A stretch of DNA of 64,000 bases from Serratia marcescens (GTDB lineage: Bacteria > Pseudomonadota > Gammaproteobacteria > Enterobacterales > Enterobacteriaceae), in assembly GCF_001902635.1 (NCBI RefSeq), contig NZ_MJAO01000004.1, forward strand, positions 1 through 64,000, given 5' to 3'. A model generated the notes under the pieces. That model worked only from the letters and a program-made list of their open reading frames with translations. It was not told the origin of the DNA and made no database searches. The first letter of the stretch is position 1. Every line of letters starts with the position of its first letter. The position numbers and the translations under genes were made by a program. Of the stretch, positions 17,602 through 26,352 are shown piece after piece.

Positions 17602-19089
17602 TCAGGCGGAGGCCGCTTCCAGCCGCTGATGTTGGTAGCCGTAGCCGCCCTCGCCGTCAGGCACAAAGCTGAGGCGGTGGGTGATGCATTGCGGCGCGTC
17701 TTCGGCATGGTGCGACACGAACAGCAGCTGGGTGGCGCCCTGGCCGATCAGCACGTCGATGAAGCGGCGCACCAGCTGGCGATTGAGCGGATCCAACCCC
17801 TGTAACGGCTCGTCGAGGATCAGTAGCGCCGGGTGCTTCACCAGCGCACGGGCGATCAGCGCCAGCCGCTGTTGGCCCCAGGAAAGGCTGTGGAACGGGG
17901 CATCGCCACGCGCGCCGTCGAGCCCGAGCAGCGCCAGCCATTGCTCGGCCAGCTGCCGCTGACGATCCGAAACCGCCTGATAGATGCCGATCGAGTCGAA
18001 GAACCCCGACAGCACCACGTTGCGCACGCTGGTGTTGACGCGATAATCCAGATGCAGGCTGCTGCTGACGTAGCCGATATGGCGTTTGATTTCCCAGATG
18101 GTTTCCCCACTGCCGCGGCGGCGGCCGAACAGCGTCAGATCGTTGCTGTAGCCCTGTGGATGATCGCCGGTGATCAAGCTGAGCAGGGTGGATTTGCCGG
18201 CGCCGTTCGGGCCGACGATCTGCCAGTGTTCACCGGGGTTAACCTGCCAGTCGAGGTGGTTGAGGATCGGTCGATCGTTATAGCTGACCACGCCGTCGCG
18301 CAAAACGATCAGCGGCCGATCCGCCGGCAGCGTCACCTTTTGCGTCGGATCCTCGATCTCCGGCAGCGCCAGCCCGCTGAGATTTTCGCTGTGCGCCAGC
18401 TGCGCCACCAGCGCATCCGCCATCACCTGACTACGCGGCCCGCGGCTGGTCAGGGTGCAGTCCGCCAGCACGCCCACCTGCCGGACAAAATCCGGTATTT
18501 CATCGAAACGGTTGAGCACCAGCACCACGGTCTGGCCTTGGGCGGAAAGTGCGCTCAGCAGCGTGGCGAGCTGCGCGCGCGAGTGAACGTCCAGCCCGTC
18601 GAAGGGCTCGTCGAGGATCAGCAGGTCAGGCTCGGGCATCAGCGCCCGGCACAGCAGGGTTTTACGCGTTTCGCCGGTGGAGAGGTATTTGAAGCGGCGC
18701 GTCAGCAGGGCGGTGATGCCGAACTGCGCGGCCAGCCGTTCACAGCGCGCGGCGTCTTTCACCTCTTCCTGAATGATTTCCGCCGCGGTGCGGCCGGTGT
18801 CGTCCTCGTCCGCGCTGAGCAGATCGGTGTTGTTGCGTTGCCACTCGTCGCTGACCATTTTTTGCAGCTGTTCGAAGGAGATGCGCACCGCGTGCTGAAA
18901 ATCGCTGCGGCGTTCACCGCTCAGCAGAACCAGTTCGTCCGCCAGCGCGCGCGCCAGGGCGGATTTGCCGCTGCCGTTGGCGCCGACGAAGGCCCAGCTG
19001 TCGCCGGCCTGGATTTCCAGCGCGTCCAGCGTCAGGGTGCGAGTATCGCTTAAGCGGAATGAACCTTGCGAAATGTGCAACGACGACAT
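17602..19089 (-). CDS. modF: ModF, tandem ATP-binding cassette protein of the mod locus
   Basis: ModF is a cytosolic protein with two ABC ATPase domains and no known permease partner. It sits beside modE in E. coli and its role in molybdate metabolism is unresolved. The 495-residue product has Walker A motifs GANGSGKSA (about residue 35) and GPNGAGKST (second half), and signatures LSTGETRK and LSWGQQR. It aligns with E. coli ModF throughout. ATG 19089 (MSSLHISQGSFRL) is chosen by homology; seven codons upstream are also open. modE ends 90 bases upstream, so the two may share a transcript. Confidence 0.96.
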   Translation of the reverse strand: MSSLHISQGSFRLSDTRTLTLDALEIQAGDSWAFVGANGSGKSALARALADELVLLSGERRSDFQHAVRISFEQLQKMVSDEWQRNNTDLLSADEDDTGRTAAEIIQEEVKDAARCERLAAQFGITALLTRRFKYLSTGETRKTLLCRALMPEPDLLILDEPFDGLDVHSRAQLATLLSALSAQGQTVVLVLNRFDEIPDFVRQVGVLADCTLTSRGPRSQVMADALVAQLAHSENLSGLALPEIEDPTQKVTLPADRPLIVLRDGVVSYNDRPILNHLDWQVNPGEHWQIVGPNGAGKSTLLSLITGDHPQGYSNDLTLFGRRRGSGETIWEIKRHIGYVSSSLHLDYRVNTSVRNVVLSGFFDSIGIYQAVSDRQRQLAEQWLALLGLDGARGDAPFHSLSWGQQRLALIARALVKHPALLILDEPLQGLDPLNRQLVRRFIDVLIGQGATQLLFVSHHAEDAPQCITHRLSFVPDGEGGYGYQHQRLEAASA

Positions 19090-19179
19090 CACCTGTTCCT
19101 TTTTTTGCAATTATTTGCCTTAGAATTAGGCGCATTGCACGGTGATGTCAATCAACAAAAACGCAACGTCACGTTGCGC

Positions 19180-19971
19180 TTAACACAACGTGGCGACAAT
19201 CACGTGATCGGCGTTGAACAGGGCGTGTACGGCAGTGCCGACGCTTAATTGCAGACGCTGCAACTCCGCCGTCGTCAGGGTGGCACACAGGGTTTCGCCG
19301 CCCGCCAGCGTCACCAGCACCTCGCTGTGTTCGGCGCCCGGCTGAATGCCGGCCACCACGCCCGCTAGCGCGTTATCTGCGCCGGCGTTATCCGCCGCAT
19401 CGACACTTAACCGCACCCAGGGCGCTTTGATCAGCGCCAGTACCTCTTTGCCGGGCGTCAGCTGCAGCCGGTCGGCGCTTTGCTGGGTGATGGCCGCCGT
19501 CAGGCGAGTACCGCCGTCGTTCAACAAGATCGCCAGATGCTGTTGCACCTGCTGATGATCGCGTTCGATCACGGTGCCGAAAAACTGATTGCGGGCGCTG
19601 GTTTGCAGCGAGAAGCGCGAGATGGCCGCCAGCAGGCTGTCGAGCGGCAGGTCGTCTTGCTGCAATACGTCGAAGGCCTTTTGCTGCACCTGGCCCAGCA
19701 GGTCATACAGCTGTATCAACCGCTGGCCATAGTGCGTCAGCTGCGCACCGCCGCCGCCTTTACCGCCGGTGGCGCGTTCCACCACCGTTTGTTCCGCCAG
19801 CTGGTTCATTTCATTGATGGCGTCCCAGGCGCTTTTATAGCTGATGCCCGCCAGTTTGGCGCCCTGGCTGATGGAGCCGGTGTGCTGTACCTGTTTCAGC
19901 AGTGCGATGCGGCGCGGATCGGCGAACAGCTTTTGCTGGAGTTTAAGAGTCAGAAGAATTTCGGCCTGCAT
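19180..19971 (-). CDS. modE: Molybdate-responsive regulator ModE
   Basis: ModE binds molybdate or tungstate, represses modABC and activates Mo-dependent genes such as moaA. The 263-residue protein has an N-terminal winged helix (LLKQVQHTGSISQGAKLAG), the linker GGKGGGGAQLT and two C-terminal molbindin (TOBE) domains, as in E. coli ModE. ATG 19971 (MQAEILLTLKLQQ) matches E. coli. In E. coli modE is next to acrZ-modABC; here a five-gene uptake operon separates them, and the 188-bp divergent region holds a Zur box. ModE sites are visible upstream of modA and moaA. Confidence 0.97.
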   Translation of the reverse strand: MQAEILLTLKLQQKLFADPRRIALLKQVQHTGSISQGAKLAGISYKSAWDAINEMNQLAEQTVVERATGGKGGGGAQLTHYGQRLIQLYDLLGQVQQKAFDVLQQDDLPLDSLLAAISRFSLQTSARNQFFGTVIERDHQQVQQHLAILLNDGGTRLTAAITQQSADRLQLTPGKEVLALIKAPWVRLSVDAADNAGADNALAGVVAGIQPGAEHSEVLVTLAGGETLCATLTTAELQRLQLSVGTAVHALFNADHVIVATLC

Positions 19972-20077
19972 AGCACATCCTGTCGGCGGCAAAAATCTTA
20001 TTGTCGCCGATTTGGCGGCAAAGCGCCAAACGCAGTGCGGTGGAAAGCGTGGGTAATAAAGACTGGCACTGTATTAT

Positions 20078-20092
20078 TGTTATAATATAACA
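20078..20092. promoter_or_regulatory. Zur box overlapping an extended -10 promoter
   Basis: TGTTATAATATAACA is a perfect 15-bp palindrome identical to the core of the gamma-proteobacterial Zur consensus TGTTATANTATAACA; the outer GAAA/TTTC flanks are only partly kept. It contains TGTTATAAT, an ideal extended -10 element, which predicts a start site near 20093 for the operon that begins at 20160. Bound Zur would block RNA polymerase. I prefer Zur over ModE here because the best ModE alignment (20069-20092) matches only 11 of 16 positions. Confidence 0.85.
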
Positions 20093-20159
20093 TAACATAA
20101 AAACGATAAGCTTTACGCCGGTTGCGGCCGATTTTTATTTCACCACAGGGATGCTCCAC

Positions 20160-22319
20160 ATGAGTACGACACGCCGGCGTCTTCGCACGCCCAGACAATC
20201 TTTATGCCTTGCCGCCTGGGTCGGCGGCGCACTGACGGCGCCGCTGGCCATCGCTGCCGACTGCGATAAAGCCCGCAATGCCACGGGGTGCGAAGAACAG
20301 CTCACCGTGGAGGCGGCGGCCCCCGCCGGGCGCTACGATGCGTTGAGCGCCGTGAGCCGCAGCGCTTCGCAGCTCGGGCTGACCGCTCGGGAGACGCCGC
20401 GCAGCGTCGATATCATCAGCGCAAGAGCGATCCAACAGCGGGGCGATCGCTCGCTGGCCGCCGCCGTTGAGCGCGCCACCGGTCTGTCCGGCGTCGCTTC
20501 GCCAACGTTGTCCAACAACTTTTCCGCGCGCGGTTTCCGGCCGATCGCCTGGCTGTACAACGGCGTGGAGATGCCCGGCAGCACGCTGCAGCTGGGCGAT
20601 CCTTCTCATTACGACAGCGTCGAGGTGCTGCGCGGGCCGGGATCGGCATTGAACGGGCTGAGCGCCGCGGGTGGCAGCGTCAACCTGATCTCGCGGCGGC
20701 CGACCTTCAGCCGCCAGCCGTTCGAGCTCGATTATGGCTTCGGCAGCTACCGCAGCCAGCGCCTGCATCTGGGGGCCGGCGGCGCGCTGGTGGATGACGC
20801 GGTGGCGTACCGGTTGGACGTCAGCGGCAACGACAGCGGCAGCAACGTGCAGTATGAACGCGATCGGCAGAAGCGGGTTTCCGGCTCGCTGCTGTTTAAA
20901 CTGACGGACGATGCGCTGCTGACGCTGAGCCTGGATCGCATGCTCAACCGCACCAACAACCCTTACTATGGCACGCCGCTGCTGGACGGGCGCATTGCCG
21001 GCGAGCTGCGCGACATCAATTACAATAACCTCACCGACAGCCGCATCCAGAGCAACGCCACGGCATTTCAGGCCAGTCTGGACTGGTTTATGACGCCCGA
21101 CGTGGAGTGGCATAACCAATTCTATTACTACAGCGGCTTTCGCGAATGGCGCAACGTCGAGCGTTTCCGCGTCACGGCGGCGGCCCGGCCCGGCGACGTC
21201 AACCGCGACTCCTTCGGCGCCTTGGCACACGACGACGATCTGATCGGCAACCGCAGTTCGCTGGTGTTCGACCGCGCCGTCGCCGGGTTCGATAACCGGT
21301 TGCTGGTCGGCCTCGATTTGAGCAAGCGGCATTTTCAGTATTACTCCAACGGTTTCCCCGGCTCCGAAGACGTGCCGCTCGGGGCGCCGCCCAGAGAGCC
21401 GTTCGCCCAGGGCACCGACCGCCAGCGTGCGCCGGTACGCCACGTCACCCAGAACCAGTACGCCGCCTTTCTCGAAGATCGTTTCAGCCTGACCGAGCGT
21501 TTAGCGTTGCTGGGCCAGCTGCGCTACAACCACATGAATATGGACTGGCGCTTCCAGGGGCCGCAGGCAGAGAGCCGCGCGCGCACCTACGTTTTCAGCA
21601 CCTGGAGCCTGGGCCCCAGCTATGCGCTGACCGACGACCTCACGATCTACGCCAACTACACCACCGGCCAGGAGCCGGGCAACGATTTGTTCTTCCTCAG
21701 CCCAACGCAGACCGATCTGCCGCTGACGCGAGCGCGCCAGTGGGAGGCCGGCGCCAAAGGGCAGTTCTGGGAGGATAAAGGCGAGGTGACGCTGGCGCTG
21801 TACGAACTGCGCAAAGACAACCTGTTTGTGCCCGACGCGCAGCGGCCGGATGCGTTGAGTGCGGTAGGCAGGCAGACGTCGCGCGGCATCGAGCTTGGCG
21901 TGGTGCTGCGTCCCGACGAGCGCTGGGAGCTGGCCGGCAACGCCGCCTACACGCATGCCCGCTACGACGACTATCGCGGCGGCAGCCCGCTGCGCAGCTA
22001 CAACGGCAATCGCCCGGCCTATATCCCGGACTGGGCCGCCAACCTCAGCGTGCATTATCAGGCGACGGAGCGCCTGGGGCTGGTTTCTTCGCTGCGTTAC
22101 GTCGGCAGCAGTTACAACGACGACGCCAACCGCCGCAAGATGCGCGCGTACACCACGCTCGATCTGGCGGCGGACTATCAGCTGACGCCGATCGTCGATG
22201 TCGGTTTTCGCATTCGCAACGCCACCAACCAGCTGTACGCCTATCAGCGCACCTACCCGGACCAGGCGCTGATCGCGCCGCCGCGCAGCTATGAAACCTT
22301 CGTGTCGGTCAGGTTCTGA
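20160..22319 (+). CDS. TonB-dependent outer-membrane receptor (Zur-controlled, probable zinc-chelate uptake)
   Basis: The 719-residue product has a signal peptide (about 1-33, ending LAIAA), a possible TonB box near EEQLTVEA, a plug domain (about 55-170, with the plug hallmark VEVLRGPGSALNGLSAAGG) and a 22-strand barrel ending in Phe, as in FhuA-type siderophore receptors. ATG 20160 is preferred over the ATG at 20151 because AGGG is then eight bases away. The Zur box puts it under zinc rather than iron control. It is followed after four bases by a binding protein. The ligand could be free zinc complexed by a small chelator; the exact ligand cannot be told from sequence. Confidence 0.9.
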   Translation: MSTTRRRLRTPRQSLCLAAWVGGALTAPLAIAADCDKARNATGCEEQLTVEAAAPAGRYDALSAVSRSASQLGLTARETPRSVDIISARAIQQRGDRSLAAAVERATGLSGVASPTLSNNFSARGFRPIAWLYNGVEMPGSTLQLGDPSHYDSVEVLRGPGSALNGLSAAGGSVNLISRRPTFSRQPFELDYGFGSYRSQRLHLGAGGALVDDAVAYRLDVSGNDSGSNVQYERDRQKRVSGSLLFKLTDDALLTLSLDRMLNRTNNPYYGTPLLDGRIAGELRDINYNNLTDSRIQSNATAFQASLDWFMTPDVEWHNQFYYYSGFREWRNVERFRVTAAARPGDVNRDSFGALAHDDDLIGNRSSLVFDRAVAGFDNRLLVGLDLSKRHFQYYSNGFPGSEDVPLGAPPREPFAQGTDRQRAPVRHVTQNQYAAFLEDRFSLTERLALLGQLRYNHMNMDWRFQGPQAESRARTYVFSTWSLGPSYALTDDLTIYANYTTGQEPGNDLFFLSPTQTDLPLTRARQWEAGAKGQFWEDKGEVTLALYELRKDNLFVPDAQRPDALSAVGRQTSRGIELGVVLRPDERWELAGNAAYTHARYDDYRGGSPLRSYNGNRPAYIPDWAANLSVHYQATERLGLVSSLRYVGSSYNDDANRRKMRAYTTLDLAADYQLTPIVDVGFRIRNATNQLYAYQRTYPDQALIAPPRSYETFVSVRF

Positions 22320-22323
22320 CGGC

Positions 22324-23319
22324 GTGAAACGCTGGCTTGGCCTGCTGTTGTGCGCCCTGGGATTGGGCGGAGGCGTGCCGCTGCGTGCCGATGCCGTCAG
22401 CCTGCAAAATTGCGGGGTAACGCGCGATTACCCGCAGCCGCCGCAGCGGGTGCTGGTTTACGCCAATCCGGCATTGGAAAACCTGTTGGCGCTGGGGCTG
22501 GCCGGCCGCGCGATCGGCGTGGTCGGGTATGACCGCGCGCGCGATCCCGCGCCGACGGCGCCGGCCGATGCGCTGCGGGTACCGACCAGCCCAGCGCCAC
22601 CCTCGGCGGAAGCGTTGCTGCTGATGCGGCCGGATTTTGTCTATTCGGCCAGCTATTACTGGCTGCACAGCCCGGAAACGCCCGATCAGGCGCGGCTGGC
22701 GGCATGGGGCATCGGCAGCTACCTCTCTCCCGGCGCCTGCAGCGGCCAGCAAAGCGCGATCGCCGCCGCGCTGACGTTCGAAGACATTTTCACCGAGCTG
22801 CGGGAGCTGGCGCGTATTTTCAACGTCGGCCGCGCCGGTGAAGTGCTGGTCGAACGGTTGCGCGGGCAGCTGAGGGCGCTTGAGGCGCAGCGCGCGCCGC
22901 TGCCGCATTGGCGTCTGCTGTGGTGGTATGCCGGTACGCAGACGCCTTATGTGGCGGGCTGCTGCGGCGCCCCGGGCTTGCTGAGCCGCAGCGTCGGCAG
23001 CGCGAACCTGTTCGGCGATCGGCCCGAGCTGTGGCCGACGGTGTCCTGGGAAACCATCGCCGCCCGCGATCCGGATGCGATCGTGCTCGGCGATCTGCCG
23101 CGCGGCGGCCTCGGCGACAGCGCGGCGGACAAGATCGCCTTTCTGGAACATCACCCGCTGACCGCGACGCTGCGCGCCGTGCGTCAGCGGCGCTACGTGA
23201 TCCTCCCCGGTTATGACATGGACCCTTCCGCCCGCACCGTGGCGGCGCTGGGCCGTTTGATTCGGGGCCTGCAGGATTTGCCGCCGCAGGCTCCGACTTT
23301 TTCCAACAAGGAACCTTGA
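22324..23319 (+). CDS. Periplasmic binding protein of a BtuF/FecB-type importer
   Basis: The 331-residue product has a signal peptide (VKRWLGLLLCALGLGGGVPLR) and a class III binding-protein fold like BtuF and FecB: an N-lobe (PQRVLVYANPALENLLALGLAGRAIGVV is the usual opening, read in parts), a long linking helix near 150-185 and a C-lobe. GTG 22324 gives a clean signal peptide; ATG 22291 lies inside the receptor gene. Four cysteines remain (30, 139, 213, 214), and the adjacent pair in AGCCGAPG lies in the loop that faces the ligand cleft in this fold. It should hand the ligand to the FecCD-type permease downstream. Confidence 0.85.
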   Translation: MKRWLGLLLCALGLGGGVPLRADAVSLQNCGVTRDYPQPPQRVLVYANPALENLLALGLAGRAIGVVGYDRARDPAPTAPADALRVPTSPAPPSAEALLLMRPDFVYSASYYWLHSPETPDQARLAAWGIGSYLSPGACSGQQSAIAAALTFEDIFTELRELARIFNVGRAGEVLVERLRGQLRALEAQRAPLPHWRLLWWYAGTQTPYVAGCCGAPGLLSRSVGSANLFGDRPELWPTVSWETIAARDPDAIVLGDLPRGGLGDSAADKIAFLEHHPLTATLRAVRQRRYVILPGYDMDPSARTVAALGRLIRGLQDLPPQAPTFSNKEP

Positions 23320-23320
23320 T

Positions 23321-24076
23321 ATGACTGCCGTTTCATTCTCTTCGCTGCTGGACTCCTGGGATCGCCAGCAGGCGGCCTACATCGCCGAGCGGGAAGCGCG
23401 TTTTAACGCCCAGCTGGAGGTGCTGGCGCTCGCCGCCGGCCAGGATTTTCACGTGGTGGATCTGGCCTGTGGCCCAGGTTCGCTGAGCCTGCGCATTTTG
23501 CAGCGCTTTCCGCAGGCCAGGGTGACCGCCATCGATCTCGATCCGCTGCTGCTGGCGGTGGCGCGCGGCGCGCTGGCGGAGTACGGCGATCGGATCCGCA
23601 TTCTGCAGGCCGATCTGGCTGATCCCGCCTGTTTTTCCGCGCTGTCGGGCCCCGCGCCGCAGGCGGCGGTCTCCAGCACGGCGCTGCACTGGTTGATGCC
23701 GGAGCAGCAGCTGGCGCTGTACCGCAACGTCGCCAGGCTGTTGGCCGATGGTGGCGTGTTCCTGAACGCCGATCATCAGCGTTATGACCACCGCCAGCCG
23801 CGGTTGAAAGCGTTGGCCGAGCGGCACGACGAGCAAACCCAGCAGCGCGCCTGGGCAAACGGCGTCGAGGATTGGGATCGCTGGTTCGCGGGCGCGCTGC
23901 AATCGCCGGCGCTGGCCGCTTATCAGGCCGAGCGTGAAGCGCTGTTCGCCGGCCGCTCGGTGCCGCCGCCGACGCCGCTGGATTTCCAGCTCGCGGCCCT
24001 CAGACAGGCCGGTTTCAGCGAGGCGGGGACGGTGTGGCAGCTGTTGGACGACTATGTGATCGCAGGCTGGAAATAG
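23321..24076 (+). CDS. SAM-dependent class I methyltransferase within the uptake operon
   Basis: The 251-residue cytosolic protein has the SAM-binding motif VVDLACGPGSL (46-56), the acidic end of strand 2 (AIDLDPLLLAVARG) and the later motifs VSSTALHWL and LLADGGVFLNADH of the Methyltransf_25 type. It starts one base after the binding-protein stop and ends one base before the permease start, so it belongs to the same polycistron. Import operons rarely carry such an enzyme. It could modify a chelator, help release metal from the imported complex, or act on something unrelated; none of this is shown by sequence. Confidence 0.85.
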   Translation: MTAVSFSSLLDSWDRQQAAYIAEREARFNAQLEVLALAAGQDFHVVDLACGPGSLSLRILQRFPQARVTAIDLDPLLLAVARGALAEYGDRIRILQADLADPACFSALSGPAPQAAVSSTALHWLMPEQQLALYRNVARLLADGGVFLNADHQRYDHRQPRLKALAERHDEQTQQRAWANGVEDWDRWFAGALQSPALAAYQAEREALFAGRSVPPPTPLDFQLAALRQAGFSEAGTVWQLLDDYVIAGWK

Positions 24077-24077
24077 C

Positions 24078-25103
24078 ATGAACCGGCGGTTACTGCCCGA
24101 CCGTGAGGCCGGCTGGCTGCTGTTGCTGGCGGCGGCGCTGCCGCTGGCCCTGCTGGCGGCCACTCTGTCGGGGCCTGCGCCGATCGCGTGGCATGAAGCC
24201 TGGCGCATCGTATTTGGCGTCAGCGGCGGCGAAGCGCCCGATGCCGAGGTATATCAGCGCATCATCTGGTCGCTGCGCATACCGCGCGCGTTGCTGGCGG
24301 CACTGGCCGGCGCCGGGCTGGCGCTGGCGGGCACCGTGCTGCAGTCGCTGACCCGCAACCCGCTGGCCGATCCCTGGGTGCTGGGGATCTCCTCCGGCGC
24401 CGGCGTGGGGGCGGTAACGGTGTTGGTACTGGGGCTGGGCGGCGGTCTGCTGTCGGTGTCCGGCGGGGCATTTCTCGGCGCGCTGGGGGCGTTTGCGTTG
24501 GTGATGCTGCTGGCCGGGCGTTCGCTGCAGGGGGAGTCCACGCTGTTTATTCTGGCCGGGGTGGCGGTGACGCAGCTGCTCTCTGCGCTGACTTCGCTGA
24601 TCACCCTGTGGCAGGCGGACGCCAACGTTACGCGCGGCGTGATGTTCTGGCTGCTGGGTTCGTTCAGCGACGCGCGCTGGCCGCAGGTCTGGCTGTGCGG
24701 GTTGGCGCTGGCGGCGGTGCTGCTGCTTTGCTGGCTGCGGGCGGGTGAGCTGGACGCGCTGGCGTTCGGCGGTGTGACCGCCGCTTCGCTGGGGGTGGCG
24801 GTGGCTCCGCTGAAGCTGTTGCTGTATGTGGCGACCACCGCGCTGACGGCGGCGATCGTCGCGTTCAGCGGCGCGGTGGGATTTATCGGGCTGACGGTGC
24901 CGCACGTCGCCCGGCGGCTGGTCGGCTCGCGGCATCGGCTGCTGTTGCCGGCCAGCGCGCTGTGCGGCGCCCTGTTCGCCGTGGCGGCGGACACGCTGGC
25001 CAGAACGCTGTTTGCCCCGCGCGAGCTGCCGGTAGGCGTGTTGACCGCATTGTTGGGTGTGCCGGTATTCCTGCTGTTGCTGTATCGGAAGGTCAATGCA
25101 TGA
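24078..25103 (+). CDS. FecCD/BtuC-type ABC permease
   Basis: The 341-residue protein has about ten membrane segments and the FecCD family hallmarks: RIPRALLAALAGAGLALAGTVLQ, broken only by reading, then NPLADPWVLGISSGAG in the N-terminal half, and GFIGLTVPHVARRLVG for the coupling helix that docks on the ATPase. Two copies would form a type II importer. It ends on ATGA, overlapping the ATPase start by four bases. Such permeases carry siderophores, haem, B12 and, in some species, molybdate or zinc chelates, so the substrate is inferred from the Zur box. Confidence 0.93.
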   Translation: MNRRLLPDREAGWLLLLAAALPLALLAATLSGPAPIAWHEAWRIVFGVSGGEAPDAEVYQRIIWSLRIPRALLAALAGAGLALAGTVLQSLTRNPLADPWVLGISSGAGVGAVTVLVLGLGGGLLSVSGGAFLGALGAFALVMLLAGRSLQGESTLFILAGVAVTQLLSALTSLITLWQADANVTRGVMFWLLGSFSDARWPQVWLCGLALAAVLLLCWLRAGELDALAFGGVTAASLGVAVAPLKLLLYVATTALTAAIVAFSGAVGFIGLTVPHVARRLVGSRHRLLLPASALCGALFAVAADTLARTLFAPRELPVGVLTALLGVPVFLLLLYRKVNA

Positions 25104-25888
25104 CGGTTGAAAAAACGCGATCCGGCTTGTGCGCCGAGGCGGTGAGCTGGCAGGCGGGAGCGCGCACGGTGCTGGAAAATCTCAGTATCTGTGCCTTGCC
25201 CGGCGAGATCACCGGCGTGCTCGGCGTCAACGGCAGCGGCAAATCCACGTTGCTCAAGCTGCTGGCCGGGCTGCAGCCCGCTGACGGCGGCCGCGTATGG
25301 TTGGAAGGGCGCGAGATCGCCGCATTTTCCGGGCGGGAGCGCGCCAGGCGCATCGCCTTTCTCGAACAATCCGCCCCCGGCGCCTTCGCGCTGCCGGTAA
25401 AGGAGGCGGTGTTGCTGGGGCGCCTGGCCCATGTCGGCCGTTGGCGCGGATTCGCTGCCGAGGATCGCCGCATCGCCGGGCAGGCGATGGAGCAAGTGGG
25501 CATCAGCCACCTGGCCGATCGCGATTGGCAGCGGCTGTCCGGCGGCGAACAGCAGCGGGTGCATCTGGCGCGCGCGCTGGCGCAGCAAACGCCGTGGCTG
25601 CTGCTGGACGAGCCCGCCAATCATCTGGATATCGCCCATCAGCAGCAGTTTATGGCCTTGCTGCGGCGGCTGAAACTCAGCGTGGTGGTGACACTGCACG
25701 ATCTGAATCTGGCGGCCTGTTATTGCGATCGGGTGGCGCTGTTGCAGCGGGGCGCGGTTTATGCGACGGGGGCGCCGCGGCAGGCGCTGACGCCGGAGAA
25801 CATTCGCGCGGTGTACGGGCTGGAGGCCAGGCTGGCTGCGCCCGCCGGCTATGCGCCGCCGCTGATTTACTATCCCGTTCAGGATTAA
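25100..25888 (+). CDS. ABC importer ATPase (FecE/BtuD type)
   Basis: The 262-residue cytosolic ATPase carries Walker A GVNGSGKST (42-50), the signature LSGGEQQR, Walker B WLLLDEPANHLD and the switch histidine in VTLHDLNLA. It pairs with the FecCD-type permease that overlaps its start, completing a type II importer. ATG 25100 is set by that ATGA overlap. It is the last gene of the Zur-preceded operon; no good terminator follows, and acrZ starts 156 bases later with its own promoter-like sequence. Confidence 0.93.
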   Translation: MTVEKTRSGLCAEAVSWQAGARTVLENLSICALPGEITGVLGVNGSGKSTLLKLLAGLQPADGGRVWLEGREIAAFSGRERARRIAFLEQSAPGAFALPVKEAVLLGRLAHVGRWRGFAAEDRRIAGQAMEQVGISHLADRDWQRLSGGEQQRVHLARALAQQTPWLLLDEPANHLDIAHQQQFMALLRRLKLSVVVTLHDLNLAACYCDRVALLQRGAVYATGAPRQALTPENIRAVYGLEARLAAPAGYAPPLIYYPVQD

Positions 25889-26044
25889 GGCCAGCGAGCC
25901 GGGGCATCAAAGGGCACGTTTGGCCGAATACAAATTCGCCCCGCTGACTAAAATAACCCCGGTTTTACCCGTTCTTTTGGGTTAGAATAACCCTTATGCG
26001 GTGAAAGGCATTTGCCGCTCATTGGGCAGTTAAGCGAGGCTATC

Positions 26045-26194
26045 ATGTTGGAATTATTGAAAAGTCTGTTGTTTGCCGTGGTGATGGTGCCGATCGTTAT
26101 GGCGATCATTCTCGGTCTGATTTACGGTTTTGGCGAAATATTCAACGTTTTCTCCAAAGTGGGTCGTTCGAAAGAAAATCGTACTCAGCACTAA
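26045..26194 (+). CDS. acrZ: AcrZ, small subunit of the AcrAB-TolC pump
   Basis: AcrZ is a 49-residue single-helix inner-membrane protein that binds AcrB and tunes which drugs the pump exports. The product matches E. coli AcrZ nearly residue for residue over [16 protein letters not shown] and the following IILGLIYG segment. ATG 26045 is preceded by AAGCGAGG. In E. coli it also lies between modE and modA. Upstream TTTTGGGTTAGAATAACC contains a -10-like TAGAAT. E. coli acrZ responds to MarA/SoxS/Rob; I cannot confirm a marbox here. Confidence 0.93.
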   Translation: MLELLKSLLFAVVMVPIVMAIILGLIYGFGEIFNVFSKVGRSKENRTQH

Positions 26195-26291
26195 CCGTTC
26201 CCCATCCCGATACCCGTCGGCATCGCCCGGCGGGCATTCCTCAAGTTATCTCACGCTTTGCCGATAAACCGCATGACAAGCTTTCGCGCAA

Positions 26292-26315
26292 CGTTATATT
26301 ATTTTTTATATAACG
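26292..26315. promoter_or_regulatory. ModE operator of modABC
   Basis: CGTTATAT, eight bases, then ATATAACG form a perfect ModE palindrome. It overlaps a TATATT -10 element (ATGACA 16 bases upstream as -35), so Mo-bound ModE would repress modABC as in E. coli. Confidence 0.9.
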
Positions 26316-26352
26316 AAGAGTGATAATGCACGTTAACTTGCGGAGAAAAACA

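Noticed and set aside
20069-20092. A ModE site upstream of the TonB receptor, suggested by the nearby modE
   Set aside because: Only 11 of 16 ModE positions match, while the Zur core is perfect in all 15 positions of its palindrome.
20160-25888. Iron-siderophore uptake as the default reading of the TonB/FecCD operon
   Set aside because: No Fur box is visible in the promoter region, and the Zur box covers the -10. Iron cannot be excluded as a side substrate.
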